A stretch of 64,000 nucleotides of DNA, taken from NCBI RefSeq assembly GCF_937936315.1, contig NZ_CALGWU010000041.1, forward strand, positions 70,938 to 134,937. The letters run 5' to 3'. Positions within the stretch are counted from its first letter, which is position 1. Each line of letters opens with the position of its first letter. Shown here piece by piece: positions 25,668 to 33,098 of the stretch. The notes below the pieces were generated by a model that was not told the origin of the DNA, ran no database searches, and saw only the letters and a list, made by a program, of their open reading frames with translations. This DNA is from an uncultured Capnocytophaga sp. (GTDB lineage Bacteria > Bacteroidota > Bacteroidia > Flavobacteriales > Flavobacteriaceae). A program made the position numbers and the translations under genes.

Positions 25668-26792
25668 TTATTCAGCTTTAATTTTGTCGATAGTTTCAGA
25701 GAGGCGGGTGGTAATCTCTTCGATAGTACCAATGCCATCAACTGCGTGATATTTGTCTTGTGCTTGATAGAAAGCGATAAGGGGAGCAGTTTTTTCGTTG
25801 TATTCGGTGAAACGATTGCGTATTTTCTCTTCGTCTTGGTCATCGGTGCGACCGCTCACTTTGCCACGCTCTACTAATCGTTTGATGAGAATTTCGTCAT
25901 CAGCTTCTAAAGCAAGAGTGCCGTGAATGCGCATTCCTTTAGAAGTTAAGAAAGCGTCGAGAGCTTCGGCTTGTGCAATGGTACGAGGAAAGCCGTCAAA
26001 GATAAATCCTTCGGCATTAGGGTTCTTTTCAACTTCCTCTTGTAGCATTTGTATAGTAACTTCATCGGGTACAAGGTCACCTTTATCCATATATGATTGT
26101 GCAAGCTTGCCGAGTTTTGTTTCGTTCTTGATATTGTAGCGGAAAATATCGCCGGTAGAGATGTGTACTAAGTTGTATTTATCTTTCAAAAATGCGGCTT
26201 GGGTGCCTTTGCCAGCCCCTGGTTTGCCGAAAAGTACTAAATTTGTCATAGTTAATGAAGTGTTTAATTGATATACTTGAGGTAGGTTGCGTGCTATCTC
26301 ATCGAAATCTAAGCCGTAGCCCACGATAAAGCGGTTAGGGATAGGCTTACCTACATAGTCTATTTTGAGGTCTTTTTTGTAAGCATCGGGTTTGAAGAAT
26401 AGGGTAGCCACGCGGAAAGATTTTACCTTTTGGTTTTCAAATAGTCGGTAAATTTCTTCTAAGGTATTACCAGTGTCGATAATATCTTCTAATATTACCA
26501 CATCGCGTCCTTCCACTGGGGTAGAAAGCCCAATGAGTTGGTGTATTTTTCCAGTAGACTGGGTGCCTTGGTAGGATGCCATTTTCACGAATGATATTTC
26601 GCATTCGCCTTTGTAGTGCCTTAGAAAGTCGGCAGCAAACATAAAAGAGCCGTTGAGTATGGCGATGAAAATAGGGCGAGACTCTTGCAAATCTTGATAT
26701 ACCTCACTTGCCATTCGTTCATTGATTTGGTTGAGTTCTTCTGCAGATACGTAAGGCTCAAAGGTCTTATCGTGTAATTTTATCAGTTCCAT
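25668..26792 (-). CDS. Fused hypoxanthine phosphoribosyltransferase-adenylate kinase
   Basis: One 374-residue frame holds two enzymes. Residues 1-175 are HPRT, with the PRPP signature VVILEDIIDTGNTLEEIY (98-115) and the LNGSF loop (46-50). Residues 182-374 are a short-LID adenylate kinase with P-loop GKPGAGKGTQ (189-198), the AMP motif STGDIFR, FDGFPRT and RLVERGKVSGRTDD. HPRT salvages hypoxanthine or guanine; Adk balances AMP, ADP and ATP, so the fusion joins purine salvage and energy charge. The junction (QLNTSLTM) is AT-rich like a former intergenic gap, and Met182 could allow internal initiation of free Adk. Such fusions are known in some Flavobacteriia. Confidence 0.93.
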   Translation of the reverse strand: MELIKLHDKTFEPYVSAEELNQINERMASEVYQDLQESRPIFIAILNGSFMFAADFLRHYKGECEISFVKMASYQGTQSTGKIHQLIGLSTPVEGRDVVILEDIIDTGNTLEEIYRLFENQKVKSFRVATLFFKPDAYKKDLKIDYVGKPIPNRFIVGYGLDFDEIARNLPQVYQLNTSLTMTNLVLFGKPGAGKGTQAAFLKDKYNLVHISTGDIFRYNIKNETKLGKLAQSYMDKGDLVPDEVTIQMLQEEVEKNPNAEGFIFDGFPRTIAQAEALDAFLTSKGMRIHGTLALEADDEILIKRLVERGKVSGRTDDQDEEKIRNRFTEYNEKTAPLIAFYQAQDKYHAVDGIGTIEEITTRLSETIDKIKAE

Positions 26793-26886
26793 TGTTTAGG
26801 TGTTATGTTTAGTCGTTAGGGTGTTACAGGGAGGAGTTAGTGTGCTAACTTCTTTATTATCTTTTACATCTTATTGAAATAAAATG

Positions 26887-26916
26887 CAAAGGTAATCATT
26901 TTTAATAAATGCACAA
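26887..26916 (-). promoter_or_regulatory. Promoter of the HPRT-Adk/obgE transcript
   Basis: Minus-strand TTG (26914-26916), 19-nt spacer, TACCTTTG (26887-26894). The leader is near 90 nt and ends in CCTAAACA-type repeat sequence next to the ATG. Confidence 0.7.
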
Positions 26917-26956
26917 TAATTGTGCCTATAATATATCTTGAAGAGTATAAAATAAA

Positions 26957-26983
26957 TTGGCGCGGGTTAAAAACTCGCGCCAA
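26957..26983 (-). terminator. Hairpin after the SemiSWEET gene
   Basis: TTGGCGCG/CGCGCCAA stem with an 11-nt loop, 33 bp past the SemiSWEET stop; the T-rich tail is weak. Confidence 0.6.
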
Positions 26984-27015
26984 ATGATATTTTGAAAACT
27001 GTGTGACTGAAAATG

Positions 27016-27279
27016 CTACAATGCTGTTGCAAAAGCTAAAAGCCCAAAGATAATCCCAGGGGCATTGGCAATGGCAACAGGATAATCGCGTTTGGGTTTC
27101 TTCAGTAAACCATAAGCTACCCAAAGTGAGCAGTTAATCGCTGCCACCAAAGGCTGTATAGGGTTGCCTTTGTGTCCAGCAAGATTGTCACTAATCTGTG
27201 GAATATATGATACATACATTCCTATAGCAGTAGCGGTAGCTACCCAGCCTAAAATAGTAAAAAGTTTTCCGTTTTCCAT
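27016..27279 (-). CDS. SemiSWEET family sugar transporter
   Basis: The 87-residue protein has the three-helix bundle of bacterial SemiSWEETs (helices about residues 6-26, 40-58 and 66-86), with the PQ motif at residues 27-28 (SYIPQIS). SemiSWEETs work as dimers that let sugars pass the inner membrane in either direction. It has its own promoter and lies downstream of a SusC/SusD pair on the same strand, so it could pass a mono- or disaccharide released by that system; this is inferred from neighbourhood. Confidence 0.9.
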   Translation of the reverse strand: MENGKLFTILGWVATATAIGMYVSYIPQISDNLAGHKGNPIQPLVAAINCSLWVAYGLLKKPKRDYPVAIANAPGIIFGLLAFATAL

Positions 27280-27311
27280 TTTATTATTTAATTTGTATGA
27301 TTTTTAGAATA

Positions 27312-27341
27312 CAAAGGTAATGATTTTCATTGAATAACCAA
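27312..27341 (-). promoter_or_regulatory. Promoter of the SemiSWEET gene
   Basis: Minus-strand TTG (27339-27341), 19-nt spacer, TACCTTTG (27312-27319), between the susD stop and the SemiSWEET ATG. Confidence 0.7.
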
Positions 27342-27349
27342 CTGTTATC

Positions 27350-28741
27350 CTAATAATTTTGTGTGAGTGATGGGTTCTTATCCATTACATCTTTAGGGAA
27401 AGGAACGATATACATAGGGGAGTTAGGAGGTAGGGTATAAGTGCGTTGGGGTACAGTGGTATTCACCAAAGGGAAAGTGCGTTGCAAAGTTTTAGCGTAA
27501 GCAGGCTCGGTGTTCAATCGTTTTAAATCGAAAAAGCGATTAAAGCCCATAGCTAGCTCTCGGCGACGCTCATCGATGATGAGTTTTACCGTTTCCTCGG
27601 TGTTAGCAGGGGTTGCAAGGGCTGAGCCACTGCCTTTCACACGCTTGCTACGAAGGGTGTTTACGGTTTGTATAGCCCCGTTGAGGTCGCCTAAGCGCGC
27701 TTGGCATTCAGCCATAGTAAGATACATTTCGCCTGTTTTCATTCCTACGGTAGGGTAGAAGAATTTGGTAGAGACCATATCCCAGTTGGCTGCACCTGAA
27801 CCTATATCGGCATAGCGGTGGTTTTTCTTAAAAAATAGCTTGAAGCGCATATCGTTTGTTGCATCAAAAAGATTGCAAAACTCAGGACTCACAGGGTAAA
27901 CCCACCAAACATTCATTTCGGTATGTCCATTCATATAGGCTAAGTTGAGCACTTCGGGGTTTTTATCTATGGTGATATTGGTAGGGTTAGTTTCATAAGC
28001 TACCATATCTATCAGTTGGTTGTTGTACGACAGACTCTTTTGGGCTGCTGCCAATGCTTGCTGGTATTCTCTTCTGAATAGATGCACTCTGGCTTTCAGT
28101 GCATAACCGAAAGCTAAAGAGGGGTGGTATACATTCACAGGCTGTGTTTGCAAGAGAGGCAAGGCTGCCTCGATATCTTCTTGAATAAAGTCGTACACTT
28201 CTTTTACGCTAGCTTTAGCAGGTTGTGCTTCTAAATCGAACTCGCGCATTAAGCACACCCCGCCATCGGTAGCTGCTGTAGCTGGGTTGTAGCCTTTGGC
28301 ATAAACGTTTATCAGCATAAAGTAATCAAAAGCTCTTAGCAAGCGGGCTTCGGCTTTGGCACGTGCTTTTAGTGAGGCATCGCCTTTGGCATTATCAACG
28401 GTAGAGATAATCATATTCCATCTGCCGATATAGCTATACACGTTGTTATAAAAAGCTGATGACTCAATGTAATCGGCACGAGGGGCACTTTCCTCATAAT
28501 AGAAGTTGATGCTGTTTAGATCGGGACTTTTCCCAACGATGCTACTCTCTTTCACCCAATTGTCGTCTACCAAAGCACGAAAGTTGAAAGGAGAGTAGTT
28601 TTTAGAGGGAAGTACTACCAAATCGTAGTATTCCTCAGCAGTGTTGATTATCTTTTCACCTTTAGGGGTAAGGTCGGTATATTTTTCGCAAGCACAGAAA
28701 AACAATGCGCTGAATATTATTGTGGTTATGATTCTTTTCAT
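27350..28741 (-). CDS. SusD/RagB-type outer-membrane nutrient-binding lipoprotein
   Basis: The 463-residue protein has a lipobox FFCAC (Cys18) and the SusD/RagB architecture: TPR-like helices (EAEARLLRAFDYFMLINVYAKGY is the recurring family block, here with KAKAEARLLRAF) and a C-terminal segment DERRRELAMGFNRFFDLKRLN followed by YTLPPNSPMYIVPFP. SusD proteins form the lid over the SusC barrel and capture the glycan or peptide. It follows susC after 46 bp that contain a GC-rich hairpin. The ligand cannot be predicted; no hydrolase is in this pair's operon, and RagAB-like peptide uptake is an alternative. Confidence 0.93.
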   Translation of the reverse strand: MKRIITTIIFSALFFCACEKYTDLTPKGEKIINTAEEYYDLVVLPSKNYSPFNFRALVDDNWVKESSIVGKSPDLNSINFYYEESAPRADYIESSAFYNNVYSYIGRWNMIISTVDNAKGDASLKARAKAEARLLRAFDYFMLINVYAKGYNPATAATDGGVCLMREFDLEAQPAKASVKEVYDFIQEDIEAALPLLQTQPVNVYHPSLAFGYALKARVHLFRREYQQALAAAQKSLSYNNQLIDMVAYETNPTNITIDKNPEVLNLAYMNGHTEMNVWWVYPVSPEFCNLFDATNDMRFKLFFKKNHRYADIGSGAANWDMVSTKFFYPTVGMKTGEMYLTMAECQARLGDLNGAIQTVNTLRSKRVKGSGSALATPANTEETVKLIIDERRRELAMGFNRFFDLKRLNTEPAYAKTLQRTFPLVNTTVPQRTYTLPPNSPMYIVPFPKDVMDKNPSLTQNY

Positions 28742-28767
28742 TGTAAAATTATTAAGGTATAAAAACT

Positions 28768-28788
28768 GCCTGCCGTGCTACGGCCGGC
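28768..28788 (-). promoter_or_regulatory. Intercistronic hairpin between susC and susD
   Basis: On the minus strand, right at the susC stop codon, GCCGGCCGT-AGC-ACGGCAGGC forms a GC-rich stem with one mismatch, followed by AGTTTTTATA. It may act as an attenuator or as a 3' end protector that sets different amounts of SusC and SusD. Confidence 0.55.
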
Positions 28789-31700
28789 TAAAAGCTAAGT
28801 GACAAGCCAAAAAGAGCAGTGGTTGCTATAGGCAAAGAGCGTGTTCCAGTATTGAGATTATAAGCTTCGGGGTCTATGTCGTCGCCAGCGGCACACCAAG
28901 TGAACAAGTTGTTGAGCTGAGCGGTAACTTTAGCGTTTTGCAAGCGCAATTTCTCACAAATATCTTTAGGGATATAGCAAGCAAACACCACATTGCGCCA
29001 TTTGAGATAATCGGCATTTACCACGTGGTTGTCGCCGTATTGCCAAAAGGTGTTCACCGTGTTGGCGGTACGTCTCAAAGCGGCTGGATAGTCAAACGAC
29101 ATACGCGGCATATCCGTGGGGTTAGTCGCTGTCCAACGCTGTTTGATATCATGGTGGGTTTCGCTTTCTTGGTTGATAGAATAGGTATCTTTGCGAAGTT
29201 TATGTCCTCCAGCATATACAAACATTGTGGAGAGTTCAAAAACTTTGTAGCGCAGTTGCAAGTTGAGCGCCCCATTGAAAGTAGGATTCATTGTTCCTAA
29301 TTTCACAAGAGCATCTTCATTTTTGATATCTTTTATAGTAGGTATGCCATTGGCATCGAAAGTAGTGTTAGGATTGCCATTCTCGTCTAAATAAATAGGG
29401 TAACCATTAACGGTTTCCTTATATCGGTAAGCGTATAGCGAGTTGAAATCATCGCCTTGATGGTAGTAATACAAGGGGTTACGCGCGTATTCCACGGCAC
29501 TGGTAGGCTTACTACTCACTTTTTCAATGGTATTTTTGTTGTAGGCAAAGGTAGTTCCTACACTAAGTTGCAAATCGTCAGCCAATTTGCGAGTAGCATT
29601 CAAACTTACTTCTATTCCTTTGTTTAGCAAAGCTCCGTTGTTGATCAGGCGTCGTTGAGCTCCTACCGTAGGGTCTAGTTCAGTGAGTACCAATAGGTCA
29701 GAACTATAACGGCGGTAGAGGTCGATACTTCCTGAGAACCAATGCCATACACCAAAATCAATACCTATATTAGCAGTTTCAGTCTTTTCCCAACGCAATT
29801 TAGGGTTAGGCAAATCGGTATCATTGATCAGTAAATACTGTTGGCTAGGATAAGCACCGCGTACGTCGGTAAGCAAGCGTCCGCGCAAGAAAGGGGAGGT
29901 AGTTTGATCTACATTTCCACTGATCCCATAAGTGAGGCGGAGTTTCAACAAATCAATATCATTTATATTGAAGAAGTTTTCGCGGTGTACATTCCAGCTA
30001 CCCCCTACTGACCATAGCGGACGGTATTTGTATTTAGGGTCTGCGCCAAACATATCTGCTTGATCTATACGCACACTCCCTGTAAGGTTGTATTTCTGGC
30101 GATATGAGTAACCAAAATTGCTGTAGAAAGAAATGAAGCGGTGTTTGGTTTCGCTATGCTGATTGCGGTTTAACGATAGTGATTGCCTGCCATAGAGATA
30201 AGAAGTTACTCCAGGGTTGTAGAGGTCTTTCCAATTAAGGGTAGGGAAAGAGAGAGTTTGCTCATCATAACCATAATGAGCTTCAGCAATATTGCGCGGG
30301 GTATAGTGTTGGCGCATCTCAAAACCTACCAAAGCCATTACATTGTGCGCTTCGGCAAAAGTGCGGTTGAAATCTAACTGCTGACGGAAGGTATAGTGCT
30401 GTGTTTGTTTTTTTAGCTGTTCGTAATAACCTCCTTCGGGCAGTTCTGAGGAGAATTTTTGAGTAGTAGCGTCTTGTTTTACCAATTGGTTATGGCGCAA
30501 ACGCATATAATAAGTATCTTTACCTAAGAAAGTTTCACTGTCGAAGGTATTCAGTTCGTACTGAAAATAACTTTGATATTGCAACCCTTTGAGTATAGAT
30601 ACTTGCAGATTTACAAACGGACGCAAGTTGAGAGTGTGTTGCTTTTGGTGTTCCTGCGCTATAGATTCCAATAAATTGAAGCTATAGGAGCGGAAAGCAT
30701 CGTTGCCGGCAATTTGTTCTAAAATATGACCATTGATAGGGGCTACTAAATTGAACCCTGCATACGGATTGGTACCTAATACTGAGGTGTAACGAGCTTG
30801 CCCCAGCGGATTGATATAGCTGTAGCGCATTGGTTCGGCTACAGCATCAATAGCAGTATATCTGCCATTCAGTCCTATGGTGCTTTTTAGCCAAGGGGTA
30901 AGCTGATAAGTGTTTTTTAAATAGAGGTTGAGTGCACGGGTCTTTTCGGTAACGATGCGCTCATCGGTGTCTTCATATTGCAAGGAAGCGTAATTTTGAC
31001 TGCGGTTATTACCACTTTCTACGCTTATATTATAGCGTTTGCTGATGATAGGTTGCCATACATAGCGCTTGAAGTCGCGGAGGTAATCGCGGTTGCGCCA
31101 AGTGTTGAGAGTGTTATTCACCTCTTGTGCGCTGAGTTTTCCTTTGGCTTGGTCGCGGTAGAGCTGGAAGAGAGGCGAGTAGTATCGCACGGTTTGTCTG
31201 CCTCCAATTTCTCCATACGAAGCAAAAAGATTGTCTACATTGCTATTGCTATCCGCTAATTTACTTTGGTAGAAAGCGGTTTCGAGGTCGATAAGGTCGG
31301 AAGTAGAAGCGTAGCGCATACGGTCTACATTGGGTTTAAAGGTATAAGAAAGATCGGTATTCACGTTGATACGCAACCCGTTATGCAATCCTTTTTTGGT
31401 GACAATCACAATCACGCCATTGGCAGCCCGCACCCCGTAGATAGCGGTAGCAGCAGCATCTTTTAGTACAGTTACTGATTCTATATCTTGTGGGTTGATG
31501 TTCTCTAATGGAATATCAGTAGGGATATTGTCTATCACAACGAGAGGGGTATACCCTACATTGCCCGAGAAAGTGCCTACACCGCGCAAGATAGGAACTT
31601 CTTTACCCGTAGAAGGGTCTTTTGTGAAGCGCAAACCTGCCACTTGCCCTTCTATAACATCTTTGAGAGTAGCATTGATTTGCCGATTGATTTGCGAAGG

Positions 31701-31871
31701 TTTGATTTCGGTATACGCCGAAGTAGTTCCTGACTTGCGAAGATTTTGGTAGCCAGTAGCTACTACATCAACTGATGACAGTTGTATGATACTGTCCTTA
31801 GGAGTGACGGGTGTCTGCCCCATTGCCATACCACAAGGCAAGAGTGCGCACGCGATTAGATATTTTTTCAT
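28788..31871 (-). CDS. SusC/RagA TonB-linked outer-membrane transporter lacking the N-terminal carboxypeptidase-like domain
   Basis: The 1027-residue protein has a signal peptide (about residues 1-19), then directly a TonB-dependent plug ([14 protein letters not shown]..., [27 protein letters not shown]) and a long barrel ending in ALFGLSLSF with a terminal aromatic residue, as expected for BAM insertion. The usual N-terminal CarboxypepD_reg-like domain of SusC proteins is missing; only a short segment carrying a TonB-box-like [11 protein letters not shown] precedes the plug. It is the first gene of a pair with susD. No sigma/anti-sigma or hybrid sensor gene is adjacent. Confidence 0.94.
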   Translation of the reverse strand: MKKYLIACALLPCGMAMGQTPVTPKDSIIQLSSVDVVATGYQNLRKSGTTSAYTEIKPSQINRQINATLKDVIEGQVAGLRFTKDPSTGKEVPILRGVGTFSGNVGYTPLVVIDNIPTDIPLENINPQDIESVTVLKDAAATAIYGVRAANGVIVIVTKKGLHNGLRINVNTDLSYTFKPNVDRMRYASTSDLIDLETAFYQSKLADSNSNVDNLFASYGEIGGRQTVRYYSPLFQLYRDQAKGKLSAQEVNNTLNTWRNRDYLRDFKRYVWQPIISKRYNISVESGNNRSQNYASLQYEDTDERIVTEKTRALNLYLKNTYQLTPWLKSTIGLNGRYTAIDAVAEPMRYSYINPLGQARYTSVLGTNPYAGFNLVAPINGHILEQIAGNDAFRSYSFNLLESIAQEHQKQHTLNLRPFVNLQVSILKGLQYQSYFQYELNTFDSETFLGKDTYYMRLRHNQLVKQDATTQKFSSELPEGGYYEQLKKQTQHYTFRQQLDFNRTFAEAHNVMALVGFEMRQHYTPRNIAEAHYGYDEQTLSFPTLNWKDLYNPGVTSYLYGRQSLSLNRNQHSETKHRFISFYSNFGYSYRQKYNLTGSVRIDQADMFGADPKYKYRPLWSVGGSWNVHRENFFNINDIDLLKLRLTYGISGNVDQTTSPFLRGRLLTDVRGAYPSQQYLLINDTDLPNPKLRWEKTETANIGIDFGVWHWFSGSIDLYRRYSSDLLVLTELDPTVGAQRRLINNGALLNKGIEVSLNATRKLADDLQLSVGTTFAYNKNTIEKVSSKPTSAVEYARNPLYYYHQGDDFNSLYAYRYKETVNGYPIYLDENGNPNTTFDANGIPTIKDIKNEDALVKLGTMNPTFNGALNLQLRYKVFELSTMFVYAGGHKLRKDTYSINQESETHHDIKQRWTATNPTDMPRMSFDYPAALRRTANTVNTFWQYGDNHVVNADYLKWRNVVFACYIPKDICEKLRLQNAKVTAQLNNLFTWCAAGDDIDPEAYNLNTGTRSLPIATTALFGLSLSF

Positions 31872-31932
31872 AAATATTAGTTATTAGTGGGTTAGTAGTA
31901 AAAAGTTAAGAGTTAAAGGTTTTTAGAAGCGG

Positions 31933-31963
31933 CAAAAGTAGTAAATAGAAGTGAAGTGTACAA
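31933..31963 (-). promoter_or_regulatory. Promoter of the first susCD pair
   Basis: Minus-strand TTG (31961-31963), 20-nt spacer, TACTTTTG (31933-31940). The second susC gene has the same spacing and the same -7 octamer. Confidence 0.65.
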
Positions 31964-32110
31964 ATTATTTTAAAGTAAACTAAATAAAAAACTTTGTAAA
32001 AATCTTAAAACGTAAGCTATAGATTTTGACAAAGTTTATTAAGGTAAAATTGACGTAGAGATTTAAAAAAACCTCTTCTCGTCTTTTTACTGTATTTTAC
32101 TAATTATCAA

Positions 32111-32776
32111 CTAAGGAAGTATCTCTCCTACTGCGATATCGCAACGGTGACCTGGTTGTCCGTGTGGTGGATTGGGTTTACCCGAAAACCCTAGCTCGGT
32201 AGTGCCCGTGTGTTGTTGTGCTTGTTGAGGGTCGATTACAATTTGTTGTTGAGTTACTTGTGGTTGAGCAGCAGCAGGTTGAGCAGCAGGTTTGCTGTTC
32301 AGGGGTGCTCCTACAGGTATATCACAACGATGACCTGGTTGTCCATGAGGAGGGTTGAGTTTTTCCCCCTTAGCTCCTACATAATTTTGTTGAGTTTGAG
32401 GCTGTACTTGCATTACTTGCTGAGGCACCCCACCCGAAACTACTGGCATAACTTCATTTTCACCTACAGGCTTCACCTGTGAAACAGCACTCCCATCGTT
32501 AGGCAGTGGTGCGCCCACGGCAATATCACAGCGGTGTCCTGGCTGTCCATGAGGTGGATTGAGTGTTACCCCCCCTTGGCTAGCGGGTAAAGAAGGTTGT
32601 ACTATATTGTTATTTAACTGACTAAAAGGATTATTTTCGTTTGATTTATCTCGTTGTGCCTCAGCCAACTCTGTATTAGCAAAAGCATCTTCGGCAACAG
32701 CTATTTCTTGAGGTGTGTTTTGGCAGGCTATGAAAGCAAGCCCTAAAAAAGACATTGTTATAAAGCGTGTATTCAT
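32111..32776 (-). CDS. Lipoprotein with three PPHGQPGHRCD motifs
   Basis: The 221-residue protein has a lipobox FIAC (Cys18) and an acidic then Gln/Pro-rich low-complexity body. A 20-residue motif, NPPHGQPGHRCDIAVGAPL with small changes, occurs three times at about residues 72-91, 140-159 and 201-220, the last copy at the very C-terminus. Each copy has two His and one Cys (HGQPGHRC), which would suit metal or haem binding. I recall similar single motifs at the ends of other Bacteroidota proteins, without a known function. The start is the ATG at 32776; the longer frame runs into the promoter. It is a single-gene unit. Confidence 0.8.
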   Translation of the reverse strand: MNTRFITMSFLGLAFIACQNTPQEIAVAEDAFANTELAEAQRDKSNENNPFSQLNNNIVQPSLPASQGGVTLNPPHGQPGHRCDIAVGAPLPNDGSAVSQVKPVGENEVMPVVSGGVPQQVMQVQPQTQQNYVGAKGEKLNPPHGQPGHRCDIPVGAPLNSKPAAQPAAAQPQVTQQQIVIDPQQAQQHTGTTELGFSGKPNPPHGQPGHRCDIAVGEILP

Positions 32777-33098
32777 TTTATGATTTTTTTTAGATTGCAA
32801 AAATACAAAACAATTGATAATTAGCAATTAATAATTAACATTTTTAACAGCCCCCTAACATCAAACTCAATTTTTAAAATTCACCATTCAAGAGAACAAA
32901 TCTTTTGGTTCCAAAAAAATCTTAGCTCTAAATTTCGCTCTTAACTATCAAAATCTCTTCGATAAAAAAAATACACAACCAATTAATAATCAATACCATA
33001 AAAGTCCTTCTAAAAAAAAGATGTTAAAAAATTGCTGTTATCTCAAAAATTATTCCTAATATTGACGGCTCAAATCAGTTACGAGTTACAAATTACGA
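32777..33098. other. 322-bp intergenic region, AT-rich
   Basis: Apart from the promoter of the PPHGQPGHRCD lipoprotein (32798-32827) the region is AT-rich with poly-A runs and no ORF. Near its right end GTTACGAGTTACAAATTACGAATGACGAA is a short imperfect direct repeat running into the start codon of the dipeptidyl peptidase gene. No convincing promoter was found for that gene. Confidence 0.5.
32798..32827 (-). promoter_or_regulatory. Promoter of the PPHGQPGHRCD lipoprotein gene
   Basis: Minus-strand TTG (32825-32827), 19-nt spacer, TATTTTTG (32798-32805). The spacer is nearly the same as in the recF promoter (AATTATCAATTGTTTTG). Confidence 0.7.
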
